From: Granulosicoccus sp.
GTDB taxonomy: Bacteria; Pseudomonadota; Gammaproteobacteria; Granulosicoccales; Granulosicoccaceae
Assembly (NCBI GenBank): GCA_023301725.1
Contig: JALZUD010000064.1
Coordinates: 1 to 33,908, forward strand
Length of the DNA stretch: 33,908 nucleotides
Direction: 5' to 3'
How positions within the stretch are numbered: the stretch's first letter is position 1; every line of letters begins with the position of its first letter. A model generated the notes under the pieces. It was not told the DNA's origin. It made no database searches and saw only the letters and a list, made by a program, of their open reading frames with translations. Made by a program: the position numbers and the translations under genes. Below are positions 18,972 through 26,909 of the stretch, piece by piece.

Positions 18972-20160
18972 TGTTATTGTTGTTGAGCTTGCCACGATTG
19001 GCAATGATAGTGATAGCCCGATAGGGTGCTATGGACTTACCACGCTCATCAATATAAACGCCCGCTTGCTTTGCCAGATGAACAAGTGCTGCCAGATCTT
19101 CCTCATCTTTTGAGGACACAATGATGCGCTCAGGGACACGTCGCAGCACAGCACGTGTAGCTTCTGCAATCCCGGGTTTTATACGATTGATGTTGTCTAT
19201 GTTGAATTCTTTACCAATGGTTGTGATGACAGCTTTTGCTCGCGTGGCCACATCGGTGGATGTTGTATCCGTCTTGTCTTTTGATTGCTGATTTGAACTA
19301 TTGTCACTGGCCGCAGCTAAAGCCTCAAGCGTGTGGGCGTGAATGGTATCTACGAACTGTTTTGAATGGTCGTGATCAGCCAGGTAGTCCAGCTGTGCGC
19401 AAGCATGAAATTCATTGCTGGTCTGCCAGCCTTCACGCAGTACCGACCGGCTAACCAGTCCAGACACCGTACTTCCAAGGATGCCCGATGGAATAAGCCA
19501 GTCTTCACAAGAGGCGCTGAGCCACGCACGACCAGCAGGGTCTGCCAACGTTACAAGCCGTGGCTGGATACCTAAGTGCGCATGAGTGGCTATTGATGAT
19601 TCAAGCTCGTCGCTAATAGCGCCTTTACCTGTCCAACCATCAACAAATACAACGCTGCTTGCGTCGTGCATAGTGAGTACATGCTTTAGTGCGTTGGCGT
19701 CGATGCCTCTGTCCCTGATAATAGAGATGCCATAATGCGTGGATTCACGCCCTAATGCTTGCAGTGCTCTGTGTATCAGTACTCCAACAGGTACGCCTGC
19801 TCGCACCAGTGATAAAAGCGTAATAGGGCCTTCAACCCTATTGCTCAATTGTCGAGCCAAGCGTGCGATGTCCTCGCCCATGCGTTGGCCAAAACGTGTC
19901 ACTGCTTGTTGGAAAATATTCAGGTAGCGCTCGTCAGGCTTGCTTTCGCGTGAGAGCATGTCGGAGTAGTGGGCAATACCTTGTTGAATCAATCTTTCTT
20001 TGTCATTGGTGGGCGTGTAATAAGCTTCAATTTCTTCAGGCGATAGTGCACTCAACAGAAACGTGATGTCTTCACTTGAATAGGTACCTAAGGTGTGCTC
20101 TTTAGCGCATTGTTGTGCGTCTTTGGTAGCAGCTTTCGACGTGCTCTTATCTGTATTCAT
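18964..20160 (-). CDS. StiP-type phosphoribosyltransferase with C-terminal PELOTA-like domain
   Basis: About 398 residues from the ATG at 20160 (MNTDKSTSK); a GTG at 20199 would add 13 and overlap the HAD gene by 28 bp. The central domain has LLSLVRAGVPVGVLIHRAL, YGISIIRDRGID and the PRPP-binding-like VVFVDGWTGKGAI, as in the family annotated both as phosphoribosyltransferase and as StiP cysteine protease. After a polar linker (about residues 300-320) the C-terminal part (AVLRRVPERIIVSSKDEED) resembles the RNA-binding PELOTA domain. It is part of the operon associated with TerD proteins. The substrate is not known; phosphoribosyl transfer is inferred from the family. The C-terminus is an asparagine run. 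Confidence 0.8.
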   Translation of the reverse strand: MNTDKSTSKAATKDAQQCAKEHTLGTYSSEDITFLLSALSPEEIEAYYTPTNDKERLIQQGIAHYSDMLSRESKPDERYLNIFQQAVTRFGQRMGEDIARLARQLSNRVEGPITLLSLVRAGVPVGVLIHRALQALGRESTHYGISIIRDRGIDANALKHVLTMHDASSVVFVDGWTGKGAISDELESSIATHAHLGIQPRLVTLADPAGRAWLSASCEDWLIPSGILGSTVSGLVSRSVLREGWQTSNEFHACAQLDYLADHDHSKQFVDTIHAHTLEALAAASDNSSNQQSKDKTDTTSTDVATRAKAVITTIGKEFNIDNINRIKPGIAEATRAVLRRVPERIIVSSKDEEDLAALVHLAKQAGVYIDERGKSIAPYRAITIIANRGKLNNNNNG

Positions 20161-20171
20161 ACGCGATGTAT

Positions 20172-20957
20172 TCACGTTTTTGTCGTAAGTGAAAAACACT
20201 GGTCAAGCTGCGATTGTGTGGGCGTTAGCCATAAATCACACAAACGCATAAATGCAAGATCACTCGTGCTATCGCCAACACCGATGGATACGAAATCTGA
20301 TTCTTTCTGCCATTGTGTAATTAGATAACTCACAGCTTCTGCCTTGTTGATTCCACCGGGCATGATAGATAAGTTATTGCCATTGATATGGTATTGCCAT
20401 TGGGCTTGCACATGCCCAGCTGATTGCGCAATGTGATTTTTAAACTGCTCTAGCAGCGCATTCAAGCCAGATCCATCGGAGTGGCTATTGGATTTTGCCA
20501 CAGCGTATACCGCTCCACAGGAGGGCTCCATCACGGCCCACGTTCGAATGTCCATCGCGTTGTTAGCAGCAAGTTGTTGCAGTATGTCAGGCAGCTCTTG
20601 TACTAAACTTTGCGTGGCCGCCAATGTGGCGCGAACATGTGTGGCCCACGTTGAATTTATCGATCCATCACGGTCGAGTATGACCGCACCGTTCGCGACA
20701 ACAGCTGCTGGCCCTGTGAAGGGTATGGCTACTCGCGAGTAAGCTTCAGTACCTCTTGCGGTCACGGGTACGCAGCGCGACACATCCAACCATTTTAATA
20801 CAGAGGCTTGCTTGCGGTTCATGTAGCTGTCTTTGCCACCGGCGGCGCGTGCGGCAAGAGTTAATTCTTGTTTTTCAGACTCTGGGAATTTTCTCAAGGT
20901 TTTGAACAGTGAGTCGTCCAGATCGCTAAAGACTAATACTTCAGGTAAGTTTGTCAT
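20172..20957 (-). CDS. HAD-superfamily phosphatase of the Ter operon
   Basis: A 261-residue haloacid dehalogenase-type hydrolase. Motif I is FSDLDDSLF with nucleophile Asp12 and general acid Asp14, motif II is VTARG (Thr), and motif IV is VGVGDSTSDLAFM-like (GVGDSTSD). The cap insertion between motifs points to the Cof-like class acting on phosphorylated small molecules. The start overlaps the upstream phosphoribosyltransferase by 4 bp (ATGA), and the StiP-like gene follows closely, so the genes are translationally coupled. A phosphatase is a standard member of Ter-linked biosynthetic operons and probably dephosphorylates the nucleotide-like intermediate. Confidence 0.88.
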   Translation of the reverse strand: MTNLPEVLVFSDLDDSLFKTLRKFPESEKQELTLAARAAGGKDSYMNRKQASVLKWLDVSRCVPVTARGTEAYSRVAIPFTGPAAVVANGAVILDRDGSINSTWATHVRATLAATQSLVQELPDILQQLAANNAMDIRTWAVMEPSCGAVYAVAKSNSHSDGSGLNALLEQFKNHIAQSAGHVQAQWQYHINGNNLSIMPGGINKAEAVSYLITQWQKESDFVSIGVGDSTSDLAFMRLCDLWLTPTQSQLDQCFSLTTKT

Positions 20958-22267
20958 TGGCTTGAGCTGCTATCAGTGGTCAATTGTGTAGTCAATTGTT
21001 GTAGCAACAAAGGCTCAATATTATCTGCGGTGTGTTCATATTTAATGAACTGATCATCAAACAAGATGTGTGCGCGAAGCGCTTTTATCAATCTCTGATC
21101 TACTTGCTCTACAGAGGTGTCAAGGCAGACAATAATGCTTGAATAGTGATCAGGGTTCACGTTGTACAGGTAGTTTGTGATACCCAAACCTTCGTGGTCA
21201 TTAAAACTGTATGCGTGGTGTATGTCGTGGCCTAGTTTGATAGGCGAGCGAGTGGTGGAGCTGAACAGCACCTTATGCGATGCCTGCTCCAATGCTTCAG
21301 CCAGTAGCAATGGTTCCCAAACGTGTTCACCAGTGCCGAGAACCAGCACGGGGCGCTCGTCTTTTTTCCACTCTTCAGCGGCAACTAATAGTGACTGGGG
21401 CGCGGTAAAGGGTGTTTGTGCAGAGTTGCCAATACGAGCGTCCCCCGTTCTGTGTAAGGGTTGGCTTGCCAACAATGATGGCGTGTCTGGATCAGGCAAG
21501 GTTTGTGTCGGCGCATGTTCATCTGCATGCCAATGATAGGTGCCGTTGAGCAAAGCATGTCTTTGCGCCAGCACATACCCGCTGGGGGCTGCATCGCTGG
21601 GTACGGTAATGTCACTTGAAGACCAGTCCGTAAGTGTCAGGGCGTAAACATGTTCTAGGTGAGATATGCCAGCCGCGTGCAGGGCTTGGCCTAACGATTT
21701 CATGGTGTTGCCAGAGCTGGTTTCATCATCGACCATCACGAGGCTGCGGCACGTTTTTAGCAGTTCACGATCATGCTCTGTTGAGGGTAGGTACAAGCAA
21801 TGCCCAGAGGCGTGACTATGGTCCTCAGAAAATCGTGCAAACAATGCCTGATCACGTTGAGCGCGGGTACTGGACACATTCAGCACATCCTTGCGTTCTG
21901 TTTGGCGTAAGTACGCATCATGCACACCCGCGCCAAGCCCCACGGCAGTTTCGGCCATGCTCGTCATCAATATGGGTCCGGGCAAATCGTTCGGTAAGTA
22001 TTGAGCTAGGCCGGTGAATGATTGACGAACGTTGGTAGGGGTGACAGGAATATGACGTCCGAGCACTCGTGACACAAAAACGAAAGATCGGCGCGGGTTA
22101 ATGCGTTCCCCAAAGCCAAAAAGCAGCTCGCTATCAACACCTTCTGCAAACGTGGTTTCGATAGAGCCCGTTTGTAACTTTGCCGCGCGTTTACGCAGCT
22201 TTTCGGCAATGACCCCGTTTTGGGCATCATTGGCATTTGCGTCGTTATCTTGATTAGAACTTGTCAA
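20954..22267 (-). CDS. Phosphoribosyltransferase with C-terminal TRSP domain
   Basis: A 437-residue protein. The N-terminal half has FGFGERINPRRSFVFVSRVLG and the PRPP loop SLVMVDDETSSGNT, which identify an orotate-phosphoribosyltransferase-like domain (PRTase_2 type). The C-terminal ~150 residues include LVLGTGEHVWEPLLLAEAL, FSSTTRSPIKLG and YSFNDHEGLGITNYLYN, the TRSP domain named after this conserved sequence. It is the first gene of the minus-strand operon and diverges from the terZ-like gene. Its start is a TTG at 22267 with no better alternative, so the N-terminus is uncertain. No ATP-grasp gene, a common companion, is present in the window. Confidence 0.85.
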   Translation of the reverse strand: MTSSNQDNDANANDAQNGVIAEKLRKRAAKLQTGSIETTFAEGVDSELLFGFGERINPRRSFVFVSRVLGRHIPVTPTNVRQSFTGLAQYLPNDLPGPILMTSMAETAVGLGAGVHDAYLRQTERKDVLNVSSTRAQRDQALFARFSEDHSHASGHCLYLPSTEHDRELLKTCRSLVMVDDETSSGNTMKSLGQALHAAGISHLEHVYALTLTDWSSSDITVPSDAAPSGYVLAQRHALLNGTYHWHADEHAPTQTLPDPDTPSLLASQPLHRTGDARIGNSAQTPFTAPQSLLVAAEEWKKDERPVLVLGTGEHVWEPLLLAEALEQASHKVLFSSTTRSPIKLGHDIHHAYSFNDHEGLGITNYLYNVNPDHYSSIIVCLDTSVEQVDQRLIKALRAHILFDDQFIKYEHTADNIEPLLLQQLTTQLTTDSSSSQ

Positions 22268-22330
22268 TGGAGCAATGAATCTTTGTGTCGGCTAAGCGCC
22301 GTGAGTATACACAGCCGCTTTAGGAATATT

Positions 22331-22353
22331 TTTTCGATGGAGTGCATCGAAAA
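22331..22353. promoter_or_regulatory. 9-bp perfect inverted repeat in the divergent Ter promoter region
   Basis: TTTTCGATG and CATCGAAAA are separated by 5 bp. It sits 64 bp upstream of the phosphoribosyltransferase start and about 135 bp before the terZ-like ATG, i.e. between two divergent operons. It lacks a following T-tract, so an operator is likelier than a terminator. No regulator is identified. Confidence 0.45.
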
Positions 22354-22400
22354 CCACGATGTATGCCGGTGCATGTGGGCTCTCGAATTGCTGCTAAGGT

Positions 22401-22414
22401 GCTTGAAATCAAGC
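22401..22414. promoter_or_regulatory. Second palindrome upstream of the terZ-like gene
   Basis: GCTTGAAATCAAGC is an inverted repeat with 6-bp arms and a 2-bp spacer, overlapped on its right by the palindrome AAGCGCTT (22411-22418). It is about 75 bp before the terZ-like start codon and could be an operator close to the promoter. Possibly coincidental. Confidence 0.35.
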
Positions 22415-22488
22415 GCTTGCGCCCCCAAATTGGAAACACAGTGCGGTCTATTCTGCATAATCTTGCGAAACTACACGGAGATCAACCA

Positions 22489-23091
22489 ATGAGCGTCAGC
22501 CTATCCAAAGGACAGAAAGTCAGTCTTGAAAAGCCAGGTGGTGGTGGTATTGCAAAGCTACATATGGGGCTAGGTTGGGATCCTGCAGAGAAAAAAAGCG
22601 GCGGATTTTTCAGCAAGTTGCTTGGCGGTGGTGGCGACTCAATCGATCTAGATGCCTCATGCATAGTTTGCGCCGCAGACGGCTCGCCCATTGATCTAAT
22701 CTGGTTTCAAAAATTGAAGGCCGATGACGGCTCTATATTGCATACTGGTGACAATCTCACTGGTGAAGGCGATGGTGACGATGAGAGCATCAAGGTCGAT
22801 ACTGCCAAGTTACCTGCCAATGCAGCGCACTTGGTTTTTACCGTCAATTCTTATCGCGGTCAGACATTCAACGAGGTGGCTAACGCTTTTTGCCGAATCC
22901 TCGACGAAGGATCAAACCAAGAGATTGCTCGTTACACATTAACTGAGCAGGGAACACACACGGGTGTGGTTATGGGTGTGTTGTCTCGTGATGGTTCTGG
23001 CTGGTCGTTTACAGCAAAAGGCACTCCGGCAACAGGGCAATCAGCACAAGATATGTATGCTGCGGCAAAAGCTGCCATAGCAGGTGCATAG
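22489..23091 (+). CDS. terZ: TerZ-like TerD-domain calcium-binding stress protein
   Basis: The correct start is the ATG at 22489 (MSVSLSKGQKVSLEK), preceded by GGAG at about 22476-22479; upstream in-frame sequence is not part of the fold. The 200-residue protein has the TerD signature IDLDASCIV and the acidic loop [13 protein letters not shown], which together form the calcium sites, plus HTGVVMGVLSR and FTVNSYRGQTFNEV. The insertion KSGGFFSKLLGGGGDS before the first motif is typical of TerZ. Cytoplasmic TerD-domain proteins of the ter cluster confer resistance to tellurite and other stresses. First gene of the plus-strand arm. Confidence 0.88.
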   Translation: MSVSLSKGQKVSLEKPGGGGIAKLHMGLGWDPAEKKSGGFFSKLLGGGGDSIDLDASCIVCAADGSPIDLIWFQKLKADDGSILHTGDNLTGEGDGDDESIKVDTAKLPANAAHLVFTVNSYRGQTFNEVANAFCRILDEGSNQEIARYTLTEQGTHTGVVMGVLSRDGSGWSFTAKGTPATGQSAQDMYAAAKAAIAGA

Positions 23092-23142
23092 GTTCTTAAA
23101 GATCCGTTACCCGGCGCTTGGGCCGATGCAGAGGTTGGTAGC

Positions 23143-24381
23143 ATGATAGCGTTGGTGCAAGGTCAGAACACGGGTCTTTCGGGAACCGCATTTAAAGTGA
23201 AGGTCGCTTGGAGCTGTGGTCCACAGTCTCCAGAAATTGACGTTAGCGCGTTCATGCTCGAAGCATCTGGCAAAGTGTCGGGTGACGAGGACATGATCTT
23301 CTATGGACAGCAAGCGTCCAGAGATGGCAGCGTGTCAATCGATAACAAGGCAAGTCAAGCCGCCGGAGCAACAGGGGGCAGTACGCTGTTCGCTGTCGAC
23401 CTGCCTATTGTGTCGGCAAGTGTTGAGAAAATTGCTTTCACGGCGACGACCCCAGCTGCTACCTCTCCTTCTTTGAGTGCGATAAATTCTCTCAGTATTA
23501 AGGTCAGTGTGGATTCAGGTGACGACCTCTACTTTGAAATAGACACAAGCTCTTCGGCCGAAGCTGCCATGATTATTGGCGAGCTGTATCGTCGCAATGA
23601 TCAATGGAAATTTCGTGCAGTGGGCCAAGGTTTTGAAGGCGGGCTTGCGCCATTGGCCGAGCATTTTGGTGTTGAAGTTGATGATGCGGGCGCTGAGCCC
23701 ACAAGCGATGTAGGCAAAGTTGAGGCAACGCCTAGTGCGCCGCCCGCCGCTGCCAGCGCGCCACCGGCTCCCACCATAAATCTGGATAAAATCTCTCTTA
23801 CTAAAAATAAACCATCGATTAGTCTGGAAAAGCGTGGAGCCTCTCTTGGTGAGCTTCGAGTCAATCTGAACTGGAACCAAAGTAAGGTAATGACCAAAGG
23901 CTTCTTTGGCATTCAGAAAGAAAAGGTGATCGATCTGGACCTGTGCTGCCTGTTTGCTTTAAACGATGGTGGCAAAGGTGCGGTCCAAGCTCTGGGTCAT
24001 AATTTTGGAACCTACGAGCAAGCGCCATGGATCCATCTACAAGGTGACGACCGCACCGGTAGCGTGACCGAGGGTGAGTGGTTACGCATCAATGGTGCAC
24101 AATGGTCGAATATTAATAAGATCGTTATATTTGTCCTGCTTTATGAGGGTGTCCCTAACTGGGCAGCGACTGATGGGATTGTGACTTTGCATGTTCCTGA
24201 TCACCCTTTGGTGGAGTCCAGGATAGACGGCGAATCAAATTCAAGGGTGTGTGCGGTCGCTGTGTTAGAGAATGATTCAGGGCGTTTAAAGATGACGCAA
24301 GAAAACAAGTATTTTAAGTCAGCGAAGGAGCTCGATGAGCACTATGGCATCGGTTTAGCATGGACGGCTGGCCGGAAGTAA
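23143..24381 (+). CDS. TerA-like protein with two TerD-fold domains
   Basis: A 412-residue protein. Residues 1-180 form a TerD-fold domain (VSAFMLEASGKVSGDEDMIF, AMIIGELYRRNDQWKFRA, GLAPLAEHFGV) that lacks the GDNxTGxGxGDDE loop, having SRDGSVSI instead. After an Ala/Pro linker (181-212) comes a TerA-like C-terminal domain with VIDLDLCCLFALNDG (Asp264, Asp266), LQGDDRTG (301-306), WLRINGAQWSNI and LLYEGVPNWAATDG. The C-terminal domain keeps its calcium-type acidic residues. The N-terminal domain is closely similar to that of the next gene, indicating tandem duplication. The gene follows terZ by 51 bp, in the same direction. Confidence 0.82.
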   Translation: MIALVQGQNTGLSGTAFKVKVAWSCGPQSPEIDVSAFMLEASGKVSGDEDMIFYGQQASRDGSVSIDNKASQAAGATGGSTLFAVDLPIVSASVEKIAFTATTPAATSPSLSAINSLSIKVSVDSGDDLYFEIDTSSSAEAAMIIGELYRRNDQWKFRAVGQGFEGGLAPLAEHFGVEVDDAGAEPTSDVGKVEATPSAPPAAASAPPAPTINLDKISLTKNKPSISLEKRGASLGELRVNLNWNQSKVMTKGFFGIQKEKVIDLDLCCLFALNDGGKGAVQALGHNFGTYEQAPWIHLQGDDRTGSVTEGEWLRINGAQWSNINKIVIFVLLYEGVPNWAATDGIVTLHVPDHPLVESRIDGESNSRVCAVAVLENDSGRLKMTQENKYFKSAKELDEHYGIGLAWTAGRK

Positions 24382-24479
24382 TCTCGACAATGCTGGTGGT
24401 TCGCCTTAGCATTACGGCTTTGATGGCGCACGAAAAAACGCTTTGATCGCTCACGTATTAACTTAAGGGTGTAGTTCGC

Positions 24480-25691
24480 ATGGTAGAGCTTGTTCAAGGG
24501 CAGAACACTGACCTAGCTGGAAACTCGTTCAAAGCACGTGTGCTCTGGACAGGGGGTTCACCGTCTTCACCTGTAGATGCTAGCGCTTTCATGCTGCAAA
24601 GCTCCGGGAAGGTGTCGAGTGATGAGGATATGGTCTTCTACGGGCAGAAAAGCTCCCGCGATGGTAGCGTGTCTATTGTGGCTGAACAGGCTGCGACAGG
24701 TAACAACGGGGGAGAAGTAGAATTCTCCATCAATATCTCAAAGGTTGCAGGGTCAGTCGAGCGTATTGCTTTTACCGCAACCACACCCGCTGAAAGCTCT
24801 CCACCTTTAAACACGGTCGAGTCACTGAGCATCAGGCTCACCCCTGAATCAGGCGATGCAATCACATTCAACATAAACACAGCTTCTTGCACTGAGGCTG
24901 CGATGATTCTTGGCGAATTCTACCGACGTAATGGCCAATGGAAGTACCGAGCGGTTGGTCAAGGGTTTGAAGGAGGGTTGGCACCGTTAGCGACACACTT
25001 CGGTGTAATGGTGGATGGCGATGAGAAAAGTACTCCCCAGCCTGCCGCACCAAAAACGGTTGACGAAAATCCCCAACCGAGCTTGAAAAGTGCACAAGAG
25101 AACAGACATTCTGATACAACGAAAGTAGAAACAGCAAGTAATGCGGTTAGTGAAAATCCGACTCCCGCACCACCAGCTAGCCCTACACAGCAACAAACTC
25201 AAACTTCACCTCCGAATCCACCAACAAGGGACAAATCAATGCTCGACTGGCTCAAGAAAAACACAGAAAGTGCGCGTGCTGCATTGACTGCAGAGATTGG
25301 TAAATACAAGAACAAAGGCTTTATGGAAGCCGTGGTATCGGCTTGCGCGCTAGTAGCTGCAGCAGACGGCAACGTCACTTCCGAAGAGAAGCAGAAGATG
25401 ATGGGCTATATGCAATCGTCCGATGAGCTAAAGGTGTTCAAGACGTTGGACGTTATGAATGCATTCAACGATGCGGTAGCTAAATTTGAGTTCGATGCTG
25501 AGATCGGAAAAGCTGAGGCGTTGAAGACGATTTCGAAATTGAAATCTGATGAGGGTGCTTCGAAGCTACTAGTTCGTGTGTGTTGTGCCATAGGAGCTGC
25601 AGACGGTGAATTTGATGCCCAAGAGAAAGCGATGGTAGCTCTGATTGCTACTGATCTGGGCTTGAATGCTGCAGAGTTTGATTTAACTTAA
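24480..25691 (+). CDS. TerD-TerB fusion protein
   Basis: A 403-residue protein. Residues 1-178 are a TerD-fold domain nearly parallel to that of the preceding gene (MVELVQGQNT versus MIALVQGQNT), again without the GDNxTG loop. Residues 180-250 are a Pro/Gln/Ser/Thr-rich linker. Residues 254-403 are a complete TerB: MLDWLKKNTESARAALTAEI, GKYKNKGFMEAVVSACALVA, and two metal-type acidic motifs AADGNVTSEEK (295-304 region) and AADGEFDAQEK (373-383 region). Met254 has AAGGGA (25226-25231 as AAGGGA) 7 bases upstream, so a free TerB may also be made from an internal start at 25239. TerB is the hub that links TerD proteins to TerC in proposed membrane complexes. Confidence 0.85.
   Translation: MVELVQGQNTDLAGNSFKARVLWTGGSPSSPVDASAFMLQSSGKVSSDEDMVFYGQKSSRDGSVSIVAEQAATGNNGGEVEFSINISKVAGSVERIAFTATTPAESSPPLNTVESLSIRLTPESGDAITFNINTASCTEAAMILGEFYRRNGQWKYRAVGQGFEGGLAPLATHFGVMVDGDEKSTPQPAAPKTVDENPQPSLKSAQENRHSDTTKVETASNAVSENPTPAPPASPTQQQTQTSPPNPPTRDKSMLDWLKKNTESARAALTAEIGKYKNKGFMEAVVSACALVAAADGNVTSEEKQKMMGYMQSSDELKVFKTLDVMNAFNDAVAKFEFDAEIGKAEALKTISKLKSDEGASKLLVRVCCAIGAADGEFDAQEKAMVALIATDLGLNAAEFDLT
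25239..25691 (+). CDS. terB: Possible internally initiated stand-alone TerB
   Basis: Within the TerD-TerB fusion, ATG 25239 is preceded by AAGGGA at 25226-25231 with 7 bases of spacing. The product (150 residues, MLDWLKKNTESARAALTAEI) starts where ordinary TerB proteins start (E. coli-type TerB begins with a short helix before GRYKNKKFMEG). The linker upstream is low-complexity, so an independent start costs nothing. This is an alternative product of the same gene and is inferred, not observed. Confidence 0.4.
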   Translation: MLDWLKKNTESARAALTAEIGKYKNKGFMEAVVSACALVAAADGNVTSEEKQKMMGYMQSSDELKVFKTLDVMNAFNDAVAKFEFDAEIGKAEALKTISKLKSDEGASKLLVRVCCAIGAADGEFDAQEKAMVALIATDLGLNAAEFDLT

Positions 25692-25836
25692 GTCAGTGTA
25701 GGGCGGCGTTTGGACTTAAGCCCTGACGCCGTTAGTATTTCGCTTTTAATAGTCTGACAAGGAGCATTACAGTCGGCTTGCAGTAAAGCTTGTTCACCCT
25801 TAGCCCGATTAATTATTGTAAGAGACGTTTTGAAGA

Positions 25837-26796
25837 ATGATTGAACTATCAACTTATGAAGTCGGCGTTCTCGCTGCAGGTGCGATCGTAGCCGGGATAT
25901 GGCTATTGGTTAGAGGCGGCGACTGGACTATTGACGCGGCGGTTGCTATCGCCCAGCGGGCTAAATTGTCGCCCATGTTCATCGGCGCAACCATTGTTGC
26001 GTTCGGTACATCGTTACCAGAGTTGTTCACTTCAATTAACGCAAACCAAACAGGCTTTCCTGGAATCAGCTTGGGTAACATCGTAGGTTCTAACATTGCC
26101 AATGTCTTATTGGTGTTAGGCGCTGCAGCTCTCGTTATCCCGCTCACCGCAAACAAAAAAGAAGTTGCCCGAGACCTGACACTCATGCTGATAGCGACTG
26201 CCATCTTGATAGCCGGTATGCTCTATGGCGTATTTGATCGCTGGCTTGGTGGTCTTATGTTTCTTATGCTTGCAGGTTTCACACTTTGGCAATACCTGCG
26301 AAGAGAGATTGATACCAGCGAAGTAGAAGAGCATGAGATGTCTGCGATGAACGCGGCAGGAATTCTTGCTGCAGGCTTCGCAGCGCTGATGGTCGGCTCT
26401 GAATTGTTGGTTCGAGGTGCAGTTGTTGCAGGTGGTGTTATTGGTGTGCCAGAAGCCATTATCGGCATGACCGCTGTTGCCCTAGGTACTTCTTTGCCAG
26501 AACTCACCGCATCGTTAGCAGCTGCTGCTAAACGCGAGACCAGCCTGATGTTCGGCAACATTATTGGTTCAAACACGTTTAACATTTTGTGGATTGTGGG
26601 TGCTACTGCTCTTGCGAAACCACTGGTTGTAGACTCATCACTACTCGGCCTAGAGCTTGGCTTTATGGTTGCGGTGAGCGTAGGTTTTGCTGCGATGCTT
26701 TGGATGGGAATCACCATCTCACGTAAAATAGGCTTTGGGTTCCTCGCGGCTTACATAGCGTTCACTCTGTACCAGTTCAGATCCACCATTTTCTGA
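25837..26796 (+). CDS. CaCA-family sodium/calcium exchanger (YrbG-like)
   Basis: A 319-residue integral membrane protein with about ten helices and the two inverted alpha repeats of the Ca2+:cation antiporter family: GATIVAFGTSLPELFTSINA in the first half and GMTAVALGTSLPELTASLAA in the second, each with the ion-binding Glu. GNIVGSNIANVLLVLGAAAL and GNIIGSNTFNILWIVGATAL complete the repeats. These exchangers export Ca2+ using Na+ (or H+). It lies inside the Ter cluster, 145 bp after the TerD-TerB gene and 113 bp before terD, on the same strand, where a terC gene often occurs. No Shine-Dalgarno is obvious before 25837. Confidence 0.92.
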   Translation: MIELSTYEVGVLAAGAIVAGIWLLVRGGDWTIDAAVAIAQRAKLSPMFIGATIVAFGTSLPELFTSINANQTGFPGISLGNIVGSNIANVLLVLGAAALVIPLTANKKEVARDLTLMLIATAILIAGMLYGVFDRWLGGLMFLMLAGFTLWQYLRREIDTSEVEEHEMSAMNAAGILAAGFAALMVGSELLVRGAVVAGGVIGVPEAIIGMTAVALGTSLPELTASLAAAAKRETSLMFGNIIGSNTFNILWIVGATALAKPLVVDSSLLGLELGFMVAVSVGFAAMLWMGITISRKIGFGFLAAYIAFTLYQFRSTIF

Positions 26797-26909
26797 TTCA
26801 CTCGTATACACAATAGATCCGAAAGGCTGCTTGCGAATAGTAGGCTGCCAAGTCCTCAACGTTTTATTCGTTTCACTACATTCAATATTTAACCAACAGG
26901 AGATAGACC

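Noticed and set aside
22342..22488. N-terminal extension of the terZ-like ORF to 22342
   Set aside because: The TerD fold and Shine-Dalgarno support the ATG at 22489; the extension lies in the promoter and overlaps the inverted repeats.
26223..26717. A 164-codon minus-strand ORF
   Set aside because: Antisense to the CaCA exchanger gene, low-complexity Ser/Pro/Ile composition and no start signal.
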